In this document: positions 33,288 to 43,825 of the stretch, piece after piece | Layout of the letters: the number at the start of each line of letters is the position of its first letter | Numbering within the stretch: position 1 is the stretch's first letter | NCBI GenBank assembly: GCA_012656075.1 | Contig: JAAKBF010000252.1 | Span: 496,001 to 560,000 of the forward strand | Reading direction: 5' to 3' | Length of the DNA: 64,000 nucleotides | DNA from: Phytophthora hibernalis | Lineage: Eukaryota; Oomycota; Peronosporomycetes; Peronosporales; Peronosporaceae | Notes under the pieces: generated by a model | Databases searched by the model: none | The model's input: only the letters and a program-made list of their open reading frames with translations | Told to the model about the DNA's origin: nothing | Position numbers and translations under genes: made by a program

Positions 33288-36045
33288 TTACGATGCCATG
33301 CACGTAGCCTCCATCCAACTGATAACGCTCTTGAGGTGGTTGGCCACCTCGTCGAATTCACCTTCCTGGTAGCGGTCGGAAGCCTCATCGATACAGTCCG
33401 CCAACTTCTTCTCCAAAGCCTGCGTTTCCGCTGAGCGAAGGTTCGTCACGGTCGCAACGCCAACCAACTCCTCGTTCTTCTTAGCGAAGTAGGTCTTGAT
33501 CTCGTAGTAGAAGTCCAACTTTGTCATGAACTGACGCTTCACGTCCGTGTCCTTGTCGTCAAGCAGTGCCACGTCCTCTTTCTTCGTCTGTTTGTCCGTC
33601 GGTGGTGACAGGTTCGTAATTGGCGCCACGTCGGTTGCTCCAGCCGCGCAATGGTCGTACATCCACTGCACCAACACTTGATATTCGTCGCTTGTGACCG
33701 CATCCTTGGCCAACGTTTGCAAACCGGCACTCACGCACTGGTAGGTGCGCTTGTAGCGGTACATCATAACTTCGTGCTCCTCGTCAGCACGGTCCTTGAC
33801 CGTCTGCAAGTACTGGAAGATCTTGGCCGCGGAGATGGCAGGCGAGTTATCCGTGTTGACGATCGAGACGATCTCATTCGACGGAGCCAACAAGTTCCAG
33901 TCTCCGGTACCGTAGTCAGCTAGAGGCATGTCCGCCTTCTTGACGACCGGGACGTTTGGAAGAGGCACGTCGGCATTGACTTGGTCGGGCAATTCAACAG
34001 GGTTACTAAGGATATCGTCGTCGTGCCAAGGATTAGCCGCTGAAATACTTGTTGAGGCTACCTCGCTGTTATGAATCGAGACATTCTCGGGTTCCGTCGT
34101 ACTGGTTGACGGAGTCGAGGCCACCGTATCGCCTTGTTGAGTCGAGGAAATGCCGGATTCGGTCAGGGTCGACGTCACAGTCTCTTCGTGTTGAGTCGAG
34201 ACAATCTCGGATTCCAGCTGTGTTGAGGTCGAAGTCAAAGTATCTCCTTGTTTGTCCTTGGTTACGCGAGGATCTATCGTGGTTGAGGTCATCGTCTCAC
34301 TTGACTCTGGTTTGATCATGGTGGGATCGATCATGGTGGTAGTCGTTGTGGATTGAGATATTGGACTGGTTGATTCCACCTGGGACGAAGTTCGAGTTTC
34401 TTGGTGGATTGGCGAGTTTAGCGTCTCTGTCGACGAAGGAGCAGGCGGCGTCGTATCGGCGTAAGAAACTTGTTCGGTGGAAGTACCTGTATATTCGGCG
34501 GCTGGGCTGCTTACAACGGAGTTTGTAGCAGCCCTAGGATCCGAAGTCTCAATTGAGGTCGGTGCCGTAGTAGTTGCTGCCACTGGAGTAGCCGCAAGTG
34601 GTGTCTCTGTAGCTGCCACAGTCGTCGTCGCCGGTTCGGTTTGCTGGACGCTTGGCGAGATGATCGTTGGGTTGCTAACCAAGGAGATAGTAGCCGCCTG
34701 AGGAGCTGAAGTCTCAATTGAGGAGGTTGCTGCCACTGGGGTAGCAGCAAGTGGTGTCTCTGCAGCTACCACAGTCGTCGTCGCCGGTTCGGTTTACTGG
34801 ACGCTAGGTGAGACGATCGTAGGGTTGCTAACCACGGAGTTTGTAGGAGCTGAAGTCACAGCTGAAGTCGACGTTGTGGTCACCACAGGTGCAACAGCGA
34901 CAGGCTCAGTTTGGAGTACAGCCTCGAAGTGCTGGTTCGCGCTGTACGCGTCGCACTCCTTCAAGGTCAGTTTTGGAGTGGTGGGCCAAATATTGCTGCC
35001 ATCGTCCAGACACAATTTTGCCTTGTTGGGCTGGTTGAACAGCATAGTAGCGGAGTCGTAGGTGAATAACTGATCCACACTAGTCGTGGAGCAGCTCGAA
35101 AGACGAACACTGGTCTTCGCTGCCTGTGTGCCACCACCGTCGTCCAAACACAAGCCCGGCTTCTCTGCGGCCTTGAAGCGCTTGATCGATGCGTCGTACG
35201 AGAAAAGCTGGTCCTTGCTGGTCTTGTCACAAGCTGCCGGGACGAACTTGGTCGCCGTTCCAGCCCCAGAGGCACACAGACCTTCCTTGCCAGCGATGCG
35301 CAAGATAAACTTCGCCCCGCCTGCAACAGCCTCCAACACCTTCTTCTGCTCCGCCACGAGCGTAGATTGAGACAACACCTCAAAGCGTTGATTGATGTTC
35401 TTGTCACTACATTCCCATCTTCTAAACTTGGTTGTTCCAGCAGTAGTGGCGCCTTCGTCGCCCATGCAGAAGCCCTTTTTCGATGGGTTCTCAAACATGT
35501 GAGTAGTGGAAGGCGTTGGTCGTTGCTTTTCACGTCGCATGTCGATAAGCGGAACCAGGTCACGCCAACCCGAGCGCCTCCGTCATCAAGGCATAAGTTT
35601 GCCTTCTTGGCACTCTTGAATTGGTGCGTCGTGCTGTCATAAATGAAGAGCTGGTTTGGGTTGCTCGGGTTGCACGGTTGGCCGGTGACGAATGATACAT
35701 CGGGCTTGGTGCTGCCTCCGTCGTCTGCACACAAGTTAGCGATTTTGCCTTTCGTTCGAAGCAGAATTGGCTGACCGGACATGAGGTTGGTTTGGTCGGT
35801 GGACGTGACAGCACTCTCCAGCGTCACCTGTGATACACTTCCTGTCGCTGCAAGGTTAACTCCACTGAAGGGGTGTTCCAGCCTTCGTACATGACGAGTG
35901 CACCACCCAAGCACAGGGCAGCTCCCGCAATGGTCAATGCAGTCTTTTTCCATAGTGAACTCTTCGAATGAACGGGGTCACCGAGATGCTCGACCTGGTT
36001 ACAGTCAGGGTTGTGACTCCCGTATTTGGCAGCCATGGGGATCGG
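33288..36045 (-). pseudogene. Type II lectin/mucin-like membrane protein, copy 2 (pseudogene)
   Basis: Paralogue of the 13830-16868 gene in the same orientation, with the same anchor (KKTALTIAGAALCLGGALVMYEGW), lectin repeats, Ser/Thr region (shorter) and C-terminal domain. Three kinds of lesion appear against copy 1. There are one-base losses near 36052 and 35871. About 10 bp are deleted near 35510, where copy 1 has the sequence for LTYDA. A TAA at 34796-34794 sits where copy 1 has CAA. The deletion and the nonsense codon are not homopolymer artefacts, so this copy is probably dead. Its distal half (34772-33288) is still one clean ORF of 494 codons and shows that copy 1's frame breaks are single-base events. 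Confidence 0.8.
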
Positions 36046-36063
36046 ATACCCTTCACGAGGCAA

Positions 36064-36620
36064 GTTTGGAACTGACGGAGTTTATCAATATCCAGACATG
36101 TATCTTGTGACCCGACGTCCTTTGCATGATCCCTTAACAGCCGCATGATTCTGGGCTCAAGTACAAGCCTCGAGACAGTGGCCGTTGTAAGCACAAACGC
36201 TGACCAATTAAAGCGCTTTTCGAGTGGATACAGTCTGTAAGTTTTGGTCGCGATCGGAGCAATATTGAAAGACTTTTTTAAAAGTCTTAAATACAAGGGT
36301 CTGGTTTGGGCCTTGGTCAAAAGGATAGCACCGTGGAAATGACTTGGTTAATAGTATTTACTAATTTATAATTTTCAATCCCAAAAACATTTAATATTTA
36401 AATGATATGATGATATTTTAATAAAATTCGAGTATTGACGAGGTCTAAACTTGTTGTTAAAAAGCTCGGGGTTCAATAGTGCTTAGTACTTGTACTGATC
36501 AATGGAATACTATTACAACGTAGTAGTAGTAATTTGCAATGGATAGTACTAGTACATGTAGCAATATCAGTTTTACAAGTTGGATACCGGTACCTAATAT
36601 TCACGTCGTGTATTTAGTGC
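36064..36620. other. A+T-rich spacer, no gene
   Basis: Up to about 36230 it is similar to the 5' flank of lectin copy 1. Beyond that it is A+T-rich and without ORFs. Confidence 0.5.
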
Positions 36621-36888
36621 GGAATGGCTTCAAATTACCTCGAGTGGATTCAAAATAACTCGAGTGGATTCAAAATAACTCAAGTGGATTCAAATTACCT
36701 CGAGTGGATTCAAATTACCTCGAGTGGATTCAAAATTACCTCGAGTGGATTCAAATTAACTCGAGTCTATTCAAATTAACTCGAGTGGATTCATAATAAC
36801 TCGAGTGGATTCAAATTACCTCGAGTGGATTCAAATAAACTCGAGTGGATTCATAATAACTCGACTGGATTCAAATTAACTCGAGTGT
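36621..36888. repeat. 20-bp minisatellite (about 13 copies)
   Basis: Twelve full copies (36641-36881) and partial ones at the edges of the unit CGAGTGGATTCAAATTACCT, with variants AAATAACT, CATAATAACT and one 21-bp copy (36721-36741). Most junctions create CTCGAG or the related CTCGAC. The array is A+T-rich with a regular palindromic core every two helical turns. Confidence 0.93.
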
Positions 36889-37181
36889 AAGTGTAATCTA
36901 TATAGGCCTAGTTCGAGTCTCGGTCCGCGTTCACCCCTCCAATGACTGATTAGTTTGGACCATTGAGCTACTGCTCGTAGACATTCCCAGCCATGGTCTC
37001 CTTGGTCTCGTTCTTGCCTGTGCATGCTATCGTTTTATTGTTCACTTAAATACTTATCGCGATTAAGGAAAAGATTGGATTAAATCCCAAAAAGGTACTT
37101 TTTAAAAGAAGTTTATTACTATGTAATCTGATTAAACAACCATCGATTGTGCCTCCAAGAATGTTTCTTTGAAAACACGCT
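36889..37181. other. Spacer between minisatellite and MULE
   Basis: No gene. GTTCGAGTCTCGG at 36912-36924 resembles a tRNA B box, but I could not fold a tRNA around it. Confidence 0.4.
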
Positions 37182-38809
37182 CTAGTTGCAAGCGTGTTTT
37201 TTGGCATGATCTTGGTCATTTCTTTGGAGTGGATCAGGTATTGTAGTCCTCAGCAAACACCACAGAATTCGCAATCTCATTGCTCGAACAGACTCTACCG
37301 TGATCACTTGGTCTCGAAATTGTCTACGTCCTTTAAGGAAAGAATATACCATGCCAATTGTCATCACGCCACAGCTTGATCCATCAGGCTGTGTGGGATG
37401 ATATGACGAATAATTTGAGTAGCCGGCATAGGTCGAACACTTCTTAAGAAGGAAGCAACCCATTCTCCAGTAATTGCAGCAGTTCGTGTTTGTATGAAGA
37501 ACTGTTCGTAGATTCGTATAGATAAATGGTTGAATGGTCTTGTTTGTCAAACATGACCATGATTTCACCCCAATGATCTGAATTCAGATTAGCAGGCATA
37601 ATAATGCTGGAAGCCGATTCATAATCCAATGATTTGTCGTAGCGCGATCCTGTAGCTGGTGCGAGTGGTGATATGCATATACTGTCGATAGTACTATCGC
37701 AAATCAATGTTATTGAGGCCTCCACAACCGACTCATTAAGCCAACAAGACCTTGCAACAGCACCGATCACATTGGAAAATTGTATGCAGCGTGTACCACC
37801 CTGAAAGGAAAAAGAACTCCTCAAAGAAACAGCAGCGTAGTGTGCCACAACATCCCCTGCAAGATGTTTGTGTCGTTGGCCGAGAATGCGGTCAGAAACG
37901 AACGCGCACGCGGTTTCATAATCAAATAACTCGACGAAATTGAAGACATCGTGATTCCAATCCTCCATCAGCCATCTCATGTCTTCGTTCCATTTGGAAC
38001 AAATATGCTTAATGTCATAGAAACTCCTAAGAGAGTTCATGTATTGGCTGCACAAAAACAGCAACTGTAAGTGGATAAATATTCTCTAAAGAAATGACAA
38101 TATAGAGTGTGTAGACTTACCATGAAAAGAAGGTACCCCCACTCAAAACTATCACTGTATCAGAGGATTTTACTCCCTCGTGATGGACGTCTGCATCAAT
38201 AGCTTCTTGTTGTGTTTTGCCACTACCTCCGGCCAAAATTCGGCTGGACAATGATTCATTTTGCTCGATTAAATACGCTTCGAGGCGAATTAACACGGCT
38301 TCTGGTATGACATAGTTGTAGTCGTACTCGTCCGGTTTTAGGTGCAAGATTGACAAGGAACAAGGTCGACGATTTAGATAATTGTCTGTCATCCGCACTG
38401 GATAAACATCCATAACCTCTTTCATTATACGTATACAAGACGTATACTGCGCCCAGTGCACCAATTTGCTAAGCGAAGGAATGGCAGAGTCCGGATATGC
38501 AATCATTGCATATCGCGGCATCTTTGCTTTCGCTATCTGCTTCGGTTGTGTTCGTTTATTAGTGTTCTGTTTCGTGGCATTCCATTTGAGTTTATCAAAT
38601 ACAGCAGAATACTCAGACACTTGATGAGTCGACAGCACAGGAGCAGAATTAGTTTCCATGTGAATATCGTCGATTTGTGTCTGCGTGAACGCCGAGACGA
38701 AATTGTTAGAGAACATTGTCAGTGTGCCAACCGTTGCACTGGAGATATTTGATATCCACGGGAGGCAATTATCTTCCACGCTCAACGAAGATCTGTACTC
38801 TGTTACCAT
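37182..38809 (-). CDS. ULP1-like C48 protease ORF of second MULE (frameshift)
   Basis: Ulp1/SUMO-type cysteine protease encoded by a transposon. The N-terminal portion (38809-38117) is unconserved. A probable intron lies between GTAAGT (from about 38119) and a TTACAG acceptor (about 38066). The catalytic part follows: NSDHWGEIMVMF (His), then YLYESTN at the usual Y-D-S position, so the acidic residue is Glu instead of Asp, and QPDGSSCGVMTIGM (Gln and nucleophile Cys). One frame change near 37440 splits the ORF. It lies directly downstream of the transposase below on the same strand, the same arrangement as at 17.6-20.9 kb. The Asp-to-Glu change may weaken the enzyme or may be tolerated. Confidence 0.75.
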
Positions 38810-39077
38810 ATTTTTTCTTCAGTATTTCCTAGCTGAGTCTGCATATCCTTCATTTCAGCCAGTGTCCTTATAGCTTCGCATGGATCGAAAATACCCAACA
38901 CATCGTCCAAATCAACATCATCTACGTCCGTATCGGTCGAGATCACACCGTCTGAACCGTCGACGCATTCCTCAACAGGATTATACCCAGTGGCAAATGC
39001 TTGCCCTTCAAAATTATCCTCTAAAATGGACCTCCATTGCTCCAATTCGTTATAAAAGTCAACACGCCCTAATTCGG

Positions 39078-41593
39078 TCAAATGTTGAACCACAGGCTCA
39101 AAAAGTGCTTCAGCGTAAGCAAACTTCTCGACGAAGAAAGAACAACACGTTGTGTTTTCTCAGATCTTTTCAAACGAACATAAGACACCCGTTTACTACT
39201 GGTCACGGTGGATGATTTAGTATCATCCGAAGTGTCGATTTCATTATCGTTCAGATTGAACTCAACTTTCCCAGTCTTTGGACATGACGCAGAATCTGTT
39301 AAAAATTCAACGAGATGTCTCTCATTTTCTTTCAAATCTAGACTTAAAAGCCTCATTCATATTCCAGCGAGTTGGTACAGCACTAGTTGGCATGTATTCA
39401 CATCTTCTCCGCGACGAGCCACGAGAATGAGATGTTGGCAAGGTAATTGCACGCTTTTGTAAAAATGACATGAGCAACTCCAATACATATCGTCACAGTG
39501 AAAGATTTCACCCTTCAAACGAATTTGCCACTCATTAGAAGCAGTCGGAGGACGCAAATATGCACTTTGTAAATAAACCAGATACTTTTCCCACTCTAGT
39601 AGAAGTTTCTCTAACGCGTAGTCGCTCAATATCCCAGCAACACGACGTAAAAACCCGGTATTCCCGATGGTGCACGGGACGTGACCATATAGTCGAGGAA
39701 ACTTGCCGGAAAACAACTAACTGGTGATTGAGGACACACTCAATAGTACAGTCCAGGCTAGTCTTTTTGTTTAGCAGCAGTTTAAGCTGGTTCCAGTTAC
39801 TCTCAATACGGTTTGTTGTCGAGTTTCCCGCAGAAAAGTATAAAGATCTCTCACAATTGGCCCACATATCACGACAAGTGTCCCTATTTTTCATGAAATA
39901 CGATAAAATATCTGGGCACTGGTTGGAACAGTATTCCCGAAAAGCTGCAAGCTTTCGGTTGTAGCTTGTTAGCGTTGGACTGTATCATGAACACGTCTCT
40001 AATAAGTAAATGTATAAAGGCCAATTATATGGTGCAACGAACCTGTAGATCAGTGTCATAATAAATCTTGGAACCTTTTCACGCTGAAACGCGGACAGGT
40101 TAAACCGTTTCTGCTGTTCAACCTTTTTCCACCAATTGATTGTGTGAAACTGGCATAAGAGGACCTTCGCTGAAGGAAAACAGCATTCCAGTACTCTCCA
40201 CTCGGTGAAGTCCTTATCAATTACAAAGGAAGAGATAGAATTCCAGGATGGATTCTTTTCTTTGAAGAATTCAAATATTCGATCCAGAGTAGGAGCTGTT
40301 TGGTCCAAAGATATGAAATCGAGGACTGGGATTCCGCGACCAGCAGGGCACGTAACAAGCAGACTACCTGTTTTGCATATTGTATATCAGTACACATGTC
40401 ACTCGTACGACGTCGTGCATTTTGTAAAACTAAAATGCTTACCTAAATGGTATCCTCTGTTGTTGGTGCCATGAGTCCAGTCCAATATTAGACTATCACC
40501 CCAACGCAAAAAGCATTCCTTTTGAGTAGATGTCTGCAGCGCTACAATTGTTGTGATTTCACACTGATCGTGCCCCAATAGCAAGTCGTTTCCTTCATAT
40601 TCTCTGAAGGACTTCAAAATGTGGTTTAGACGCTTTTCTGTAGAGGAGTTGTGAAAGATCCGTCGGAGTAGATTCTTCGTCTCTTGAGGTGTTACACTCC
40701 GACCTAAGCAACTCGTTAGTCAGGTAAATCTGTAGATTACTTAGAAATATAGAGAAACCTACCAAGTTTATCACACAAGTAGGTGGTGACGTGCTTCGAG
40801 CTTGTGTTGACTTTTAGAAGAAAGAGATCTCGGTGTACTTCTTCATCCAGCGATATCGAGCTAGCTCCAATATACGACTGGTAAATCTTTTGTGTGGTGT
40901 TTAGTAGTTTCTCATTCAAACCCGATTAATATTCATTTTTAATAGAAACGGCCAGCATGAAACACAATACCTGATTGCTGAGCACAATTTGGCTGCTACC
41001 CCCAGGATGGACGTCCACGGTCGCTGTGAATCGAGCTACACAATCTGGAAGTGGCGTCACGTTTGTCTTTCTAAAGAAACAGCAGCGAGTCAGCGATTTT
41101 TTCTCTCAAAATAATCGTTTATACGTACTTGTTGTATTGAGCACGCGTACAGGCGTCTCGGATCTGAAAGTGCACAAAATTTTCTTCCTCATACTTACTG
41201 AGAGCACTTGCTAGCTCTTCCCGTGTTAAAGACTCTGCGTATCAATTCAGGCTTCTGATTTTCGATTTGTTGATGAGCCTCGACAATCTGGTGACGAATA
41301 ACTGACGTTTCAGACATTCTTTGTCTAGGTTGGTAATTGCTGATATCTTCTTCACCATCGAGACTATTCTTCATCCGTTTAGATAGCATGGATGGTGTAC
41401 AGAATTGCAGGTTGCCTACATGCATGCACATACAACAAGACACCTTAGAATATATCCCAAATCGTTCGAACTTCATCAGGAACAGGCCAAACTTTGTTCG
41501 TCTGGGGGATCGTTTCTTATTTCCTGCTGATGTTGGATGCTTTGGCCAGAGCCAGGTTGCCCATGTTGGGCTCGCAGCCCTGGCCGTAGGCAT
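39078..41593 (-). CDS. MULE transposase with SWIM finger (second ULP1-bearing element)
   Basis: Transposase in several exons or broken frames. The N-terminal region runs from about 41305 (MSETSVIRHQIVEAHQQ). Next comes GDSLILDWTHGTNNRGYHLG (first Asp, about 40490), SFVIDKDFTEWRVLECCFPS with LLCQFHTINWW (second Asp and C-x-FH, about 40200), AGNSTTNRIESNWNQLK (third acidic, about 39820), and a SWIM finger, CSCHFYKSVQLPCQHLI (about 39450). Plausible GT-AG introns separate the parts (for example near 40009 and 40340). It is diverged in sequence from the 19-21 kb element, so the two ULP1-bearing MULEs belong to different families. Confidence 0.75.
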
Positions 41594-41628
41594 CCTCTAC
41601 GTTTTTGAAATATTAGAACGAAGGCAAC

Positions 41629-43817
41629 CAGGGCTCCCGAAAATAACATTTATATTTATCATGTCCTTCCCAGCTTCATAAATTATATCTTCCAGCCAAC
41701 GTGCTCAAACATACATTATGCAGAAGGTGCAACGTAAAAAATAAATAACTGAATAACTTGTCCAATGATTCACACAAAATCCATTGAAGGTTTACAGTGT
41801 TGCCTCTTCAACCGCACGGTCATCCCAGTACGCGCTGTTTTCTCTCAAAAGAGAATCATCTCCAAAGTAATTGGAAGAAGACTGTGCCGTTCCTGGCCGA
41901 ATGTGGTGCGAGCGACACTAAAAAGCGCTCGACCACGTTCGACATCGCAGGAATAACATGCAGGAGGTCGTACCTCGTGGCTTTAGCAGCCATACGACGA
42001 CGCTTCTGAATCTGCTCGACGAACGATCCTTCTTCGTCGCTCTCGTCCTCGCTGAAGACGGGCGTGCTGACAATGAAAGGTGCTAACGCTGCCTTTTCAG
42101 CACACGTCAACCGGCTGGAATTGCCGGCCAGGACCCGAGTACACCCCGCCTCAAAATCGGGGCTGTGCACGATGTCTGCGCGTGGCCCTAATAATTACAA
42201 CAAATAAAAAAACAAATTTATGTTAGCATTTCATAATAATAAAAATAGCGCGGAAACAACAATACATGGAACGTACCAATGAATCTCGCGTAGTGGGGCT
42301 TGATGGAAATTAATCCATCTAGCCGCGCACACGCATCCAGGAGCGACACGTCCTCTCCTTGCAGTGCCTTCGACACAGACTCCACCTTCTTTAGGTCCTT
42401 CAGCAGTCCCCGGAGGCGGCGGTTGGCTGCCGGCGACGGCATGAGGTCGACGATGTCGCCGTCGTTGAGGTCAATGAACACCGGCAGTTTAAAGTACCGT
42501 TCGATCATGGCATAGGTCGACCCCACCTGGTATCTTGGCGGATGACTGGTCGAAGCTGAGTATTTTGTCTGTACACAATCAGAAATTTTTTAGAATTAGA
42601 AACAAATTTAGAAATGCTGTTGACCACAAAAATGATTTGTACCTGAGCTTGGCAGACTGGTTCAGGGTGCGCAGCTTGAGCATCAGCTTCTGCACCGCGT
42701 CGAGCTCCGAGCTGAACTCCTCCATTTCAACTTGGACGGCACGGTTGAGGCGGTGGCTGGCACAGCCGACCAACGGTACGCCCATCAACGTTGCTAGCAG
42801 GCGGTTGACCGAGCAGTTGTCGGCGACCAAGAAGCAGCACTGGTCCAGCTGCTTGCCGTAGTCTCGTGGTAACATAGTCGCGAGAAATTCCATGTGGCCA
42901 CGGGCCGTGAGGTCTTCGTCCTCATCATTGAGTAGAGGAGCCATGCAGAGGAGCGGCGTCTTTGTCACGCCATCAATCTCGTAGCGACCATTGACGGCAA
43001 GGAAATGCTCCGAGGCATGGGTCCATCCGTCAAGGATAAGCCCAAAGAGCGCAGGCATCTCGGCCGCGATGAGGCGCTCAATAGCCGTGGTCACGCAGCG
43101 CATACCGGAGACTAGAGTCTCTACACAAATTGGATCCAGGTTCGAGTAACTGATCAACAGAAAATTAGCACAACAATTAGATTGTCTTTTAGCGATCAGA
43201 TACATTAGAAATATCGCACAGCGTACCGTCTAGCCGCGTCGTTCTCACAGAAGTGCAGCGGTTGGTTGTTCTTCAGGATCCACTCCAACCAGCTGAATAG
43301 GTTAAGGGATGAGCGACGAACGAAGTTGATGATAGACCCCGTTTCGGCGGTCGTAGAGGCTAGCATGACGTTCTCGTAGTCGGGATGCTCGCTCCGCACG
43401 TGAGACATCAGGTTGGAGAAGCCGTTGTGATGTGTCTGCTTCCGACCCGTGCCGCAGCGACATCGATGATATTCAAGAACGACCTCATCGAACTCGTCGC
43501 GGCACGGTCGGAAGAAAAACCAGCCACTTGAGCCGGCGTGAACTTGGAGCGAGCGAGGCGACGAGGAGAGAGAACCATGCTGAGGGCGGAGTAATTCGTG
43601 GTAGAATGAGGACCTGATCACAACTTGGTCTGAGCTCAGAACGAACAAATGACTGGTGGGGGTTGTCAGAAATAATTTAAGGTAATCCGACACATAAATT
43701 ACCTAGTTTAGTGTGGTTTCACCATAAATTATTTATTTTCTTGCCTCTGACCCAGCTATAAATATACTGTCGTTATTTATGGCAGTTATTGTAAGGCAAA
43801 AAAATTCGGGAGCCCTG
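41629..43817 (-). mobile_element. Delimited hAT transposon with TIRs and TSD
   Basis: A 2,189-bp element. The left end reads CAGGGCTCCCGAAAAT and the right end, reversed, CAGGGCTCCCGAATTT. It is flanked by AAGGCAAC (41621-41628) and AAGGCAGC (43818-43825), an 8-bp duplication with one mismatch. It contains one transposase gene on the minus strand. It lies just upstream of the second ULP1-bearing MULE and may have inserted into that element's 5' region. Confidence 0.87.
41792..43578 (-). CDS. hAT transposase with BED finger, four exons
   Basis: Transposase of the delimited hAT element. A BED-type zinc finger (WFFFRPCRDEFDE…CRCG…SNLMSHVRSEH) is in exon 1; exon 2 has the RNase H-like core (LILDGWTHASEHFLAV, FLVADNCSVNRLLATL, LVGCASHRLNRAVQ); exons 3-4 lead to the C-terminal dimerization region (SNVVERF… and YWDD). 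Introns fit 43226-43150, 42643-42569 and 42276-42188 (GTACGY/GTACAA to CAG or TAG). The last exon needs one T in each of two runs (41920-41924, 41847-41850) to reach the family ending and the stop at 41792. The start is taken at 43578, with one base missing before the BED finger; an ORF from 43693 in the finger's frame is the alternative. Confidence 0.83.
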
Positions 43818-43825
43818 AAGGCAGC

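Noticed and set aside
36621..36888. CRISPR-like array
   Set aside because: The 20-bp units abut without spacers and the organism is eukaryotic; it is a minisatellite.
36912..36924. tRNA B-box-like GTTCGAGTCTCGG
   Set aside because: No matching A box, T-stem pairing or acceptor stem can be built around it.
41795..41804. CAGTGTTGCC as left TIR of the hAT element
   Set aside because: It is the coding end of the transposase (…ATL stop). The true TIR with a matching partner and TSD lies at 41629.
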